DNA from: Bursaphelenchus xylophilus
Taxonomy: Eukaryota; Nematoda; Chromadorea; Rhabditida; Aphelenchoididae
Assembly (NCBI GenBank): GCA_904066235.2
Contig: CAJFCV020000004.1
Location: 7,316,001-7,380,000 of the forward strand
Length of the DNA: 64,000 nt
Reading direction: 5' to 3'
The notes under the pieces: model-generated
The model's input: the letters and a program-made list of their open reading frames with translations, nothing else
What the model was told of the DNA's origin: nothing
Database searches by the model: none
Translations under genes and position numbers: made by a program
Shown: positions 1-14,684 of the stretch, piece by piece
Position numbering within the stretch: the first letter of the stretch is position 1
How the letters are laid out: every line of letters starts with the position of its first letter

Positions 1-37
1 CCGGTCTTAAAATAGTCCTAAAATCCTCCCATTCTAG

Positions 38-299
38 ATACATGTCGGATCGGTCGATGCTCCGTCCCTCGGCGCCCCTTCCCCAGTTGGTACCCTTCCT
101 TCCGCCAGTCCCAATTGCTTTGGAAGAAGAGCCAATCGCTGCCGAGCCCCATCCAAACAACGCCAAAGGCTATGAAGAAGTGCAAGTTCCTCGTCGTTCG
201 CTCAGGCAATTCATCGGTGAGACGCATCAAATGAAGAGGATGAGACCTTGTTTCTATTCCCCCATCCAGTGCCTGATGAAGAAACGGTCCCAGCCTTAA
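38..299 (+). CDS. Allatostatin-C/somatostatin-type neuropeptide precursor, last exon (5' partial)
   Basis: Seen: an acceptor (attctag) ends at base 37 and an open exon runs to TAA at 297-299. The first exon base completes a codon begun upstream, so the signal peptide should lie outside the window. Near the C-terminus, codons 240-278 encode MRPCFYSPIQCLM, flanked by Lys-Arg before and Lys-Lys-Arg after, which are prohormone cleavage sites. The two cysteines are separated by six residues and the core R-x-C-F-Y-S-P-I-Q-C-L aligns with the arthropod allatostatin-C pattern R-x-C-Y-F-N-P-I-S-C-F. No Gly precedes the basic site, so the peptide should not be amidated, as in AST-C. Known of the family: a secreted disulfide-cyclised peptide acting on somatostatin/AST-C-type GPCRs. 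Inferred: this is the nematode member. The rest of the exon is Pro/Glu-rich spacer. A poly(A) signal follows at 350-355. Confidence 0.75.
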
Positions 300-349
300 C
301 TTATATTTATGTTTACAGTACGGTAATTTGAGTTGTATGTCCCTTCGAG

Positions 350-355
350 AATAAA
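350..355 (+). terminator. Poly(A) signal AATAAA of the neuropeptide gene
   Basis: AATAAA lies 50 bp after the TAA of the neuropeptide exon, a normal 3'UTR length for a nematode gene. It supports that exon being the last. Confidence 0.5.
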
Positions 356-1682
356 AAAAGTAATACTAACATTTAATGATGCTGGCGGGTTAGATAAGCA
401 GATTCACAGTATTTGAGGTATTATTAAGTTTCTGCATATTGTGAAGAGGCATTTCCAATGTATTCACAACAACGTCATGCTCATAATTCAATGGAGGAAA
501 TGACGAATCTGAAGCTAAGCCGTCTTTTTATACATAGTCATGGTCATCACCCATCATTGTTTCCCTCATTGGCCTACGTCATTGTCAGAATCAGTTGAGT
601 TATGAAGTTTACTGTATTTATTGAAACCTGCAGTTCCATTGATCCTCACTATACATAGGGCTCCTTATTTTCGTCGTTTATTAAATAAGGAGGTGCTGTT
701 TCGTCTTCATAAATACTTCATTTGTATTACACATGGTACATCCGGTCGCATTTTTTGCTTCTCTTATAGAGACTTTGGGGTGGCCCAAATTACGTTAAAA
801 GCCGTTCAATACCAGTCCGTCCAAGTAGGCCATGTAAACGATGTTCCATTGTCTTAGTTTCTATTTTCCTTCCTTTTTCTATGTCATCTCGTTAATCATG
901 TTATAGTACTCCTCATTTTTATCCCATATGGAACCAATGACTATTACTATCCATCAGAAATTATCTTCGAGCCTCTGGTTACATCGTTTCAGAGCAAGAA
1001 AACATTTTCTGGAATATCCCGTAACCCACGCATGGTAAGGGTCTGTTCAAATCCCAAAAACAAGCCAGATTTTTGTTATTTTGGTCCGACTTGGCTAGAA
1101 TTTTTTATGGGATTACCGTCGCCTGTCTGACCTTGAAAGTCATCGCATAAACGTGTCACCTTATCCAAGGCTATATTCTTCATGTCCCATTCTTCTTTCA
1201 TTCTTTTTACTCGATCATTGTCCATTGCGCTGTAATCTGGAGGACATTCGTTCCGACCCGGGTTCAAACCCTGGGGGAGAAAACAAAAACTTCCAAAAAA
1301 GTTAATTTATTTTACATTAGTTAGAAAAAGGAACCTTGTCCAAGTGAAATAAAGCGGATATAATACATTTAGTACTGTAAAATACGATGATTAGTAACGA
1401 AATAGAAGTCTGATGGCTAGCAAAGTGAAGCAGATCACCGGAAAGAGATGGTTTTATATGTCTACATCGCAAAAATTCTAAATTGTACTATACGAGAGGT
1501 GCAACCGTCAAAAATAAAATTAAAATAAGTCTATGTACAGGGGAAGAAGCTCGGGAAATTTTTAAAATCATAATAAAAATGGGATCAGAATGTCGCAAAG
1601 TAAGACAAAAATCAATCAGTGCAAAAAGAATGACGCCAAAAAATTAAAAATGATGTCCTTCTGCATATTGTCCATGATGTAT
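356..1682. other. No gene seen between neuropeptide gene and p38 gene
   Basis: AT-rich sequence without an ORF that looks coding on either strand. It should hold the 3' ends of the two convergent genes. A tRNA-like T-arm at 1258-1274 has no matching acceptor stem. Confidence 0.5.
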
Positions 1683-3939
<2,257 letters not shown>

Positions 3940-4204
3940 GGCTAAAAGTACAAAAAAGAGGTCAAAAAGTAGCCAGAAAAGCGGATACTCAATATTTATG
4001 GAATAATCAATGGTCTGGAACCACGTAAAATACGAAAAAAATTAACAGAAAATAAATGTAGATAATTTATTCAAAAAAGTGACAACCACCCGCAACTGGG
4101 CGTTATAACGAGATCATCGTATTTAACAAAAGTGGAAAGAAAAGACAAAAAAATGCCGCCAAACGCCCTGAGGGCACGGAACTCTGCCCGCACGGCCGTC
4201 GTGC

Positions 4205-6638
<2,434 letters not shown>

Positions 6639-6767
6639 TTTAATTCATTCTACTAATACTGATAAATAACGGTTAACTCTGCTGATTTCAAAATAAGAAG
6701 TGGAATAAAAACCAATGTCTCGACCGAATGTTTGCTTAATTACACATTTATTAGCCAAAAAGGGAGA

Positions 6768-8606
6768 TCAATTGTTGTGGGAATACTCCCGAAAGCGGCG
6801 GGAGACCGAAGATTCTCGAGATTTCGGCATCTGGCCAACTGATTTGGCCCGGCGTTGCGCTGTTGAGGAGATGGATTGCCGATTGCTACTTAAACTTCCA
6901 GCACCCGAGGCGGTCGATGCATTCTCGAGCTGATTTCCTGAGGCATTTGGAGTCTGGAGGGGTTCCGAGCCCGCATATCTGAAACAAAATTCGAATATAC
7001 ACAGTACTCGTACATGTATAAGTACTAAAAACAACTGCTGTAATAACACTGCAAAAAAGAAGCCCTTAATAACAGTGTTGACTTAGTATGAATCATATGA
7101 ATGTAAACGGAGACCAATATATTTATATCATGGACCCATTTACCGCAGTAATTGCAATACTATCCTAGGATCTTTTCGTACTTACCGATTAGCCGACATT
7201 GCTCTTAATGTATTGTAGGGGCTAGCCACAAAAACAGAGGGTGAATTTCCACGATTTTGATGCTCTCCATGTAACGATAATGTTGAATATCCGGGCATAC
7301 TGTAAAAAATAAAACATGGCCGTAAGCAACTTACACTGGAGGGAATAATTTGAGTTCGGCATATGGATTCCACCCAGAACTGTGAGCATATTTGTTCTCG
7401 AGAATTGGAAATGCCGGAGGGGGAAGAGGCTGATAGGGATTCTTCTCGTAAACTGCCTTCGGTTGCTAAAAGTAATGTAAATGCAAAAATACACAACCAC
7501 AATTTACCTCGATATGTGTTGTATAAACTGTAACTGATGCTGGCTGTCCACGATGATGATAATGCCGAATCTTTTCACTTAGAAACTAAAAAAAGATATA
7601 ATATTTTTTGCCATATAAACTCACGTCAGAAGTACAAATTGAGCATATCAGCCCGATGAGAACGAGTAATCCTCCAATCACCAACATAACTGGCCCAGCC
7701 ACTTGCACTGGTGGTATCGATGCGTTACTCTTCTTCTTCCACATCCAAAATGGAGTGTCGTGTATAACAAAATACCCAAGATATGACATCAGAGCCCCTC
7801 CAAGCAGAAGAAACGTTCCAAAAGCCCATACGCAGACAGTAACCGAGTTACCACGAAATTTACTACAATCAAAATCAATCGTAAGCTAGTCTAAAGTGAT
7901 CAGAGATACAGAATGTCGTATTTTACCTCGTTCGATAAGGAAAGAACCCGAATTGCGCAGGATATAATATATCCCAGCCCTTGGGGTAGTAATAGAAGAA
8001 CGGATCTCTATTGGCCATGGGGCCAAAGTGAAGAACTCGCTGATTTCCAGTCCAGGCCGTGGGATCCAGGTCATCTGGATTGGCCTGAATCATTTCGTCC
8101 TTCTTGTGGACCGACTGGAATTTGTCTGAAATTAAAGAAAATAAGCGGAAGTGCTATAAGACAAATCACATCACACATCTTATCATCTTTTAGAGCAGAC
8201 TAACAAATAAATTCATCTCCCGCCAAAAAACCTACATTTCTCCCGGACTTTCCTCATGACTTATATCATCTATTGGAGAAATGGCTCAAAATTAGACCCA
8301 GAGAACTTGGAATAACAAAATAATAAATAAGTAGACAATTGTGCCCCTGACTCACTGTGCGGGCGGCGTTTCCGCTTGGCGGTGTGGTGTTCAGCCTGGG
8401 AGGAAAAGAGGAGATGAGTCCGGACTCGTTCGGGATTGGCGGCCGAAGCGGCCTGAAATCCGCGTCTCGATCGGGGCATCTAAAACAAAGGAAATCAAGT
8501 CTAATTGCATTCCAATAAAGCGATCCCAACTGTTTTTTGTAATAGTCCGTAAAGGTATATCTCACCGGATTACTGTAACCACTGTACTTTTATTTATACT
8601 TACCAT
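6768..8606 (-). CDS. Two-pass membrane protein, possibly TMEM200-like
   Basis: Exons: 8604-8606 (a lone ATG), 8356-8479, 7927-8125, 7625-7862, 7508-7585, 7335-7465, 7186-7299, 6768-6978; about 365 aa. The second exon also begins with ATG, so the protein starts M or MM depending on whether the one-codon exon is used. The middle has two hydrophobic spans (VCVWAFGTFLLLGGALMSYL and VAGPVMLVIGGLLVLIGLIC) separated by a short loop. The N-terminus is basic (RSRRG, KRKRRPH) and the long C-terminal part is Ser/Asn/Pro-rich with no domain I recognise. The paired segments with an AGPVML..GGLLVLIGL motif resemble the TMEM200 family, but this is only a loose similarity. It is the most upstream gene of the minus-strand cluster with the two p38 genes, ending 129 bp before the next start. 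Confidence 0.75.
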
Positions 8607-9332
8607 CTTGACAGAGTGTCGTGGAGAACAAAATCAAAAACACAAACAATTAAAAATATCAGAGTTTTTCTAAACACGACGAAAAAACCCCTAGGCTATG
8701 AAGGGCATTATGACTGGGAAGACTCCAGCAGAACAAACGGCTGTTAAACAGAACAGGTGCACAGCCTAGAAAAACTCGGCTTATTGATGACCAAACAGCG
8801 GTTTATCCATGTGTCTCATTAAGTGTCATCTCTAAGTCCTAAGAACCTCCCACAAGCCATGTAAGGCAATAGAATCATAAACAGCCCTCATCATAACGTC
8901 TTTTTTCACTTCTAAACAGTAACAAAAAAGTAAAACACTTACAAAATTGATCCATTTTAATTATTTATTATACAATAAGCGCTAAAACAAATGGTTGGTT
9001 CAAAAGAAAAGCGTTGGAATAGCGATTAGCATGAGATAACTTGAACAAGAGCAAACGTTTTTATATTAGTGGCACTTCGTCACATTTCTGATCGATTGTG
9101 ACATTACGTCTGCTGGCCTCCAGTTTTGTCTTCACGTTGAAATTGGACTTGATTCTTGTTGTACCAGATTTTTAGAAGCAAGTCGTGTTTTTTTCACGCC
9201 CAAAAAAGTTTTTTATATGATTTAAATTTTCTGCGACGAGCCGAGGGCTTTTTGAATATGTAAACGAATGCTACCGGGCTTCTGTAGGTGTGTAAATCTT
9301 GTTTGTTTATTTCAGAGTCCTGGGCCTCAAGA
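8607..9332. other. Divergent intergenic region before isp-1
   Basis: No coding ORF seen. It separates the starts of the minus-strand cluster and of the Rieske gene, so it should hold both promoters. A ttatttcag acceptor-like site ends at 9315, 18 bp before the isp-1 ATG. Confidence 0.4.
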
Positions 9333-10501
9333 ATGGCGTCTGCTAGACCAGTTGGAGCTAGCTCCAAATTGGTAAGATTTGTTTTATATTTTTAATTTCG
9401 TATTTAGATTGCCGGATGGTACACTAACGGTCTTGTTCCTGCTATCGAGACTTCCCCAGTTCACGCCATCAAGATCAAGGACGAGGCAGCCAATCTGCAG
9501 ACCGTTGATTCTGTCCGGAGATACGCCTTCAATGCCTCCAATAAGCCATTCTTGTCCAGCAAGAATGTCGCTGGTAAGTTGAACAATATAGTTCCGGTTT
9601 CTATGGTTTTTTTAGTTCTGGCCAAGCGTTTTGCTCACACAGATGTGAGATTTCCCAACTTAGATACATATAGATTGGATTCGACTAAGGATGCCACCAA
9701 GCCTGCCAGGGCGACTGAGGACGATCGTCGTGGTCTCCATAATGCTGTTGTCTATGGAGGTGGGTTTATTGACATCATCTTTGTTTAATGTTGCCCCATG
9801 AAATAATTTTTCTATTATGGTAGATTGGGGTCCTCTTTTGCTAATATTAACATAATCTTTTTGCAGTTGGTGGTATGGTTACTCTTTTCGCCGCCCGTAA
9901 CGTTGTCCAGACCATGGTTTACTATAAAGCTATGGCCGCTGATCAGAGAGCCTTGGCTTCCATCGAAATTGACATGACTAAAGTCCCTGAAGGATCTGTA
10001 CGTTGTTCTCCTTTATTTCATTTCTTTTCTTTAGACCAAGACATTCGAATGGCGTGGAAAGCCCGTGTTTGTGAAGCACCGTACTTCGGCCGAAATTGAA
10101 CGAGAACGGGCAGTTAATGTCGCTGAGCTCCGTCATCCAGAATCCGATGAAGACCGAGTCCAAAAGCCGGAATGGTCCGTCGTTATTGGTGTCTGCACTC
10201 ACTTGGGTTGCGTCCCAATCGGTCAGTTAACGGGTTGTTTGTGTTATGAGTCAGTTCGCTAGGAGTTTTCTTCGAATGCTGCAAAGGCGCCAAAATATAG
10301 TTTTCTGTTCAAGTGTAATGTCATGAGTAATATAAAATTCTACTTTCAGCTGGTGCCGGTGACTATGGTGGCTACTACTGCCCTTGCCACGGTTCCCATT
10401 ACGACGCCTCGGGTCGTATTCGTAGGGGACCCGCCCCTCTGAACTTGCACGTCCCCGCTTACAGCTTCAAGGGAGATGTCATCGTGATCGGCAGTAACTA
10501 A
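9333..10501 (+). CDS. isp-1: Rieske iron-sulfur subunit of mitochondrial complex III
   Basis: Six exons: 9333-9371, 9408-9573, 9616-9759, 9867-9997, 10035-10221, 10350-10501; 272 aa. The two [2Fe-2S] ligand motifs CTHLGC and CPCHGSHYD are intact, followed by the conserved [13 protein letters not shown] transmembrane segment after the N-terminal presequence ([18 protein letters not shown]) anchors it in the inner membrane. Function from family: carries electrons from ubiquinol to cytochrome c1 in the bc1 complex. The length matches animal Rieske proteins. Introns are 36-128 nt. AATAAA lies at 10556-10561, and the next gene on the same strand starts 188 bp after the stop behind an acceptor-like tgatttag, so the two may be co-transcribed. 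Confidence 0.97.
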
Positions 10502-10555
10502 AACTATCCGTTATTGTGGTTGTTCAGCTCTTAGGAAAGGTCTTTGTGAGCAAAA

Positions 10556-10561
10556 AATAAA
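10556..10561 (+). terminator. Poly(A) signal AATAAA of isp-1
   Basis: AATAAA lies 54 bp after the isp-1 stop and about 130 bp before the start of the next gene. This is the usual position for 3'-end formation inside a nematode operon. Confidence 0.55.
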
Positions 10562-10689
10562 AGATTTAGAATACTCTGATTGTGATGATGAGCAAGATTG
10601 CTTCCATCTTGGTTGATATCTTTCCTCCGGGACTTTTATTTTGTAGAGCGATAAGATCTCATTGAGTAATAACGCCGTTTTGATTTAGG

Positions 10690-11600
10690 ATGCCGTTAAT
10701 AAACGACTTGAATGTGGATCAGATGAAAGTCCCTTTGGGCTTCATCAAGATTCCTCAGTTGTTATTGGCCATCATCGCTTTCTCGTCGAGGTCCGGATGG
10801 GAATTCTCTGCAAGCTTTACTTGCAAAGACAACACTTCATATCAGTTTACTGCAAGATCATTCAGGTAAATTCCGTGCATATTATTTATTCTGTTTTTAG
10901 TATCACTGACCAAGATTATGGACCGAACTTTAAAACCTGTGCGGGAGCTTCCCTTGGATTGGTCACTTTTGATCACAGCACGTAAGATTACGCTGTCAGT
11001 TTTTCAAGGTTTGTATTTAGTGCCAGCAGTTTCTTCGGCTTCGTTTCCATGGTATCTATCATATTCGTCTTGATCATGCTATTCTTGTATTTGTTCAGAT
11101 GGGGAGCCTATGCCGGGGATGAGAGAATTCCAAAAGTGGACACTGTTGTCACGATGGCACTGGCCGTTGCTTGGTTCTTAGCAGCTTGGTCGTGGTGGTC
11201 GGCAACGCACAGTCTGGGCAATATAACATCGTAGGTTTAGATCAAGGATTGTATATTTTGTGTATTAGCCCCGAAAACTTGACAGAGCAGTTTGAGAAGA
11301 AGAAGTTCTGCGATTTCGATGATATCAAGGATTGCAAATTGCGCACCCATCAAGCTACTGCTTCTTTGACTGTGTCTGTGGTGAGTTTAATGTAAATTAT
11401 GATGGTGTAGCTTCGTCGGAGTATTGGAATGTTGTTTATGAGTTTAGAATTGATCCCAGTCCCTTATTACTTGTTTCCTCTTTCAGTTGGCTGGATTTGC
11501 CTCTCTCATCCTGTTTGCTTCCAATATTTGGTATGCCTACAAGGAAACTGTTTGGTTCAGGGACAGAAACACCCCTGCTCCACCTCAACAAGGCCCTTGA
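10690..11600 (+). CDS. sph-1: Synaptophysin-family four-pass vesicle protein
   Basis: Five exons: 10690-10865, 10901-10981, 11021-11230, 11269-11380, 11487-11600; 230 aa. It opens with VPLGFIKIPQLLLAIIAF, the synaptophysin/physin TM1 pattern (K-x-P-L-G-F-x-K-x-x-Q), then a luminal loop with Cys, TM2 and TM3 (VSMVSIIFVLIMLFLYLF, VVTMALAVAWFLAAWSWWSA) and TM4 ending in NIWYAYKETVWFRDRN, the family's N-x-W-x-x-x-K-E-T box. A short Pro/Gln tail replaces the long Tyr-rich tail of vertebrate synaptophysin. Role from family: tetraspan protein of small vesicles with a MARVEL domain. The ATG follows an acceptor-like tgatttag directly. Its introns are 35, 39, 38 and 106 nt. AATAAA is at 11773-11778. 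Confidence 0.9.
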
Positions 11601-12667
11601 ACCTCTAAATTCATCATCATTCACGCTCACAATCCTCGGTTATACCTAGTTTTAAATATAGATGTGCCTATGGTGTATCTCCTGTGAAACATGGCCATAT
11701 ATAATATTAATGGGCATTATGGCCATGCTACTATTCTATCAGTATTTCCTACGCTTTATTCCTAATTACCTAAATAAAATATTTATTATCAAGTTTTGGG
11801 CGTTTCTTGATGTTTTAGGTATTTATTGATCAGAAGGCATGTAGAGGCCGAACTATGCTTATATTATTTATTTTCTCCATCAAATACGAAAGAAATGTGT
11901 TTTCACCTTGTAAAGGGTGTGTTTGGACTAGCTACTCAGCATTGGTTATCATTTCGGACAGATTTCATACAACAATTCTTATAAACATAGACCGTCTTGG
12001 CCGAGAGTACATAATTCAAAGGCAAAATGAATAAAAAAATGCGTTTTTGGGATGTCACTTGATCGTTTTCCTCTGTTGGATTCATAAAATAATAGGATTT
12101 ACAACAATGATATTTAAACATGAGATTAATTGGAATCATAAATTGAAAGATAAAATGATTTTAGAGATCATTCGGTGGGACTGGGCGGGAATTAGGGCAA
12201 GGGGGGACTCGGAGAGGGCCGGGTGACTAGAGACGAACTCGGGCAACCACACTTCCAATCCAGCAGGACCAGGAACGTCTTCGAACGGCCAGTATTAATT
12301 TTAAGGGACATGGGACTTAATTATGGGGGTTGAATAGTATTACAATAGTCTTTTTCTTTCCGCATTAGGTGGAGTTTGAGAGAGCGCGATGACATTTCAT
12401 CAGAGTCTGAAGAGAGAAAAGGATGACATTGTTTTTAAAATATTTTCTGAATTATTCTGTTTAATCACCAGAAAAAAAAATAAAAAATTCTGTTTCCGAA
12501 CCAAAAACTCTTGTCATTCTTTCCTCTACCTCAATAAATATTACATATATGTGCCAAATGGTAAAACTTGCGTATCTGACAGGACCGGAGAATAAATACA
12601 CTTAATTTGTTGACCTACAATCTACTCAAAAAATATCTACAAACACAAGGTTGTGCAATGTAAAGCA
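11601..12667. other. Convergent 3' region between sph-1 and SPSB3
   Basis: No coding ORF on either strand. The sph-1 poly(A) signal is at 11773-11778; the remainder is AT-rich with one G-rich patch near 12175-12250. It presumably holds both 3'UTRs. Confidence 0.45.
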
Positions 12668-14684
12668 CTACCGATCACAGCGCTCTTCCATACCGGCGGC
12701 CCATGCCACCTGAACCAACTGATCATACTGGAAACTTGAGAGGAAACTCATCAACATCGCGGCACTGGCCTCATCTGTAAGGTCGGAGATGTCATTAAAC
12801 GGCCGTTTCCGTTGTCTTGAAGGTGATGTTGATGTGGAACGGGGAAGAGAACTATGGAGAGTTTTGTGATCTATATCTTTTTTCAATTCATCGACCAATG
12901 CGGACGGAAGACCGAGATCATTGAGGGAATGTGGATGGCATTCGAGCTTGTGTATGACATATCTTTTGCAGATGCCTCGAAGGGAGAGATCAGTGTTGGA
13001 ATATTGATTTTGTAGGATGAACGTGCACTTCCTTGCCGTACTAAACATAAAACATAAATTTTGTAGGCTAGCCTCAATTAAGTCTAGACTACAGTAATCC
13101 CCCTACCTCGAAACCATTGGATACATTGGTTTATCCAAATTGATGTTCTCAAAGGCAACTCCAAGATATTTTCCGTTCAAAAAGTAGGACAATCGTCTCT
13201 CTGGACCATTGAAGTACATCCCGACAACAGCCATCTTGTTCTCCTCGAATTCCTCACAGTAATTACTCCTTTCTTTTCCGTTATGATACAGTACTCCCTT
13301 GTGTGAAAGACCATAACTTGTGTCCTCCAGCCCAAGAAGATTGTCAAATCGGTTGCCAAGTTTGACCGGGGTTTGCAGAGTGCCTATGCCGAACATAACC
13401 GAGGTCCCGTAGATGTAAGGGACCTTCAGTTCCCAATAACTGATGCTAGATTCATTTAGGATATGATTTCCAAGGGCGGCAGCCGTTCCATAGGCGTAAT
13501 CAGGGTGGAATTGGACTGAATCTTCGGTGAAATGGGCTTCGAAACTCGAGAGACGCTAAAAGAAACAAGTATTACTTGGTATAAAGGGTATTTATTATAC
13601 AATCTTTTTTCGAAAATTAGAAATATAACTGAACTACTTTACTGTATTATATACGTCCCAGTGACCTACAAATATATATTATTCCCGCTTTCCCAGCCTT
13701 TAATGCGTATTCCCGAGCGATCTTTTTTGCCTTATCATCCCGCACCCACCCTCCTCCGTCCCGGCTGCCTTAAACGGTCATTCTAGCGGTCATTGAAAGG
13801 GCGTTGAGTCAGGTAACGCGATACGTCCTGGTACCCTTTTTTTGCCACACTTTTATCCCGAAAGTCTTGGGATCGGCGCAGATGTTCGTTCGCCTTTTTT
13901 TTACAACGACAGTTGGCAGTAATATGGTTCGAGCCATAAAAAAGAGAGTGAAAGTGCGGCCCCAACTTTCTTGTCTTGATTAATGAAGATTTGCGCGAAA
14001 TTTCGGAAAATTTTAAATAAAAATTTCCGGCGGAAGAGACGGATACAAAGTCAATCGCCGATCCCTCGCCTAATTGCGTAATTCAATTTTAGTACGGTAA
14101 AGAAAATACAAAATAAGAAAACGTAAGTGGATTGGCTAAAGAATAGAATGAAACGACGGTAAATGCTGTTTGGAAATTTTTTATAAAAATTTAATCCTTT
14201 TAATTCAAAATTACTTTTTATGGTATGGCCATTCGAGAGGAAAGCCGGGAATTAAAATCGCAACAAAGGGAGGAAACACCTTGACTTCAGGGAGGAAAAA
14301 ATAGAACAACAGGTTACCTCTTTAGTCGCTCTTCTAATTCTTGCCAGTTGTTAAATCAAAATTTGTAACTTTATCACAGTTTGTAACCCCCTAAACCCCT
14401 CTCATCCCTAACCACCACCATAAAAGTCAATAATCAGCGCAAACAAACAAAAAGAAAAAAGTCCTCACCTCATTGGCCTGATGGAACCATCCCCAGCGCT
14501 GTGGCCGCAGATTGCGCAACTCATCCAGCCCGACGTCGTGCGAGCGACCCAAAGGCCCGCAGGCCTGGGTTTGCTGCTGCAACGCAATGTTTGCTCGCCT
14601 CGGACTGAATGGCGGCTTCATTAGATGTGGGAAGGCCCGAGAATGGGGCGGCATCTGGGCCCCCAATGCCGCAGGGCTCGGCAT
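12668..14684 (-). CDS. SPSB3: SPRY domain / SOCS-box protein 3 (E3 ligase substrate receptor)
   Basis: Three exons: 14469-14684, 13107-13555, 12668-13040; 345 aa. The SPRY/B30.2 domain spans roughly residues 75-230, including YWELKVPYIYGTSVMFGIGT and MYPMVSSTARK, which match SPSB3 rather than SPSB1/2/4. It is followed by a SOCS-box-like segment (LRGICKRYVIHKL..LGLPSALVDELK). Role from family: SOCS box binds elongin B/C and cullin, SPRY binds the substrate; vertebrate SPSB3 acts on nuclear cGAS, but the nematode substrate is unknown. The start ATG at 14684 is in frame with the Trp/Asn-rich lead-in that precedes the SPRY domain in SPSB3; an upstream start cannot be excluded. The first intron is 913 bp, and the C-terminal extension (about 75 aa) has a basic RQRKRP patch. 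Confidence 0.88.

Noticed and set aside
1258..1274. tRNA-like T-arm (CCGGG, TTCAAAC loop, CCTGG)
   Set aside because: No complementary 7-bp acceptor stem or anticodon arm is found at the expected distance upstream.
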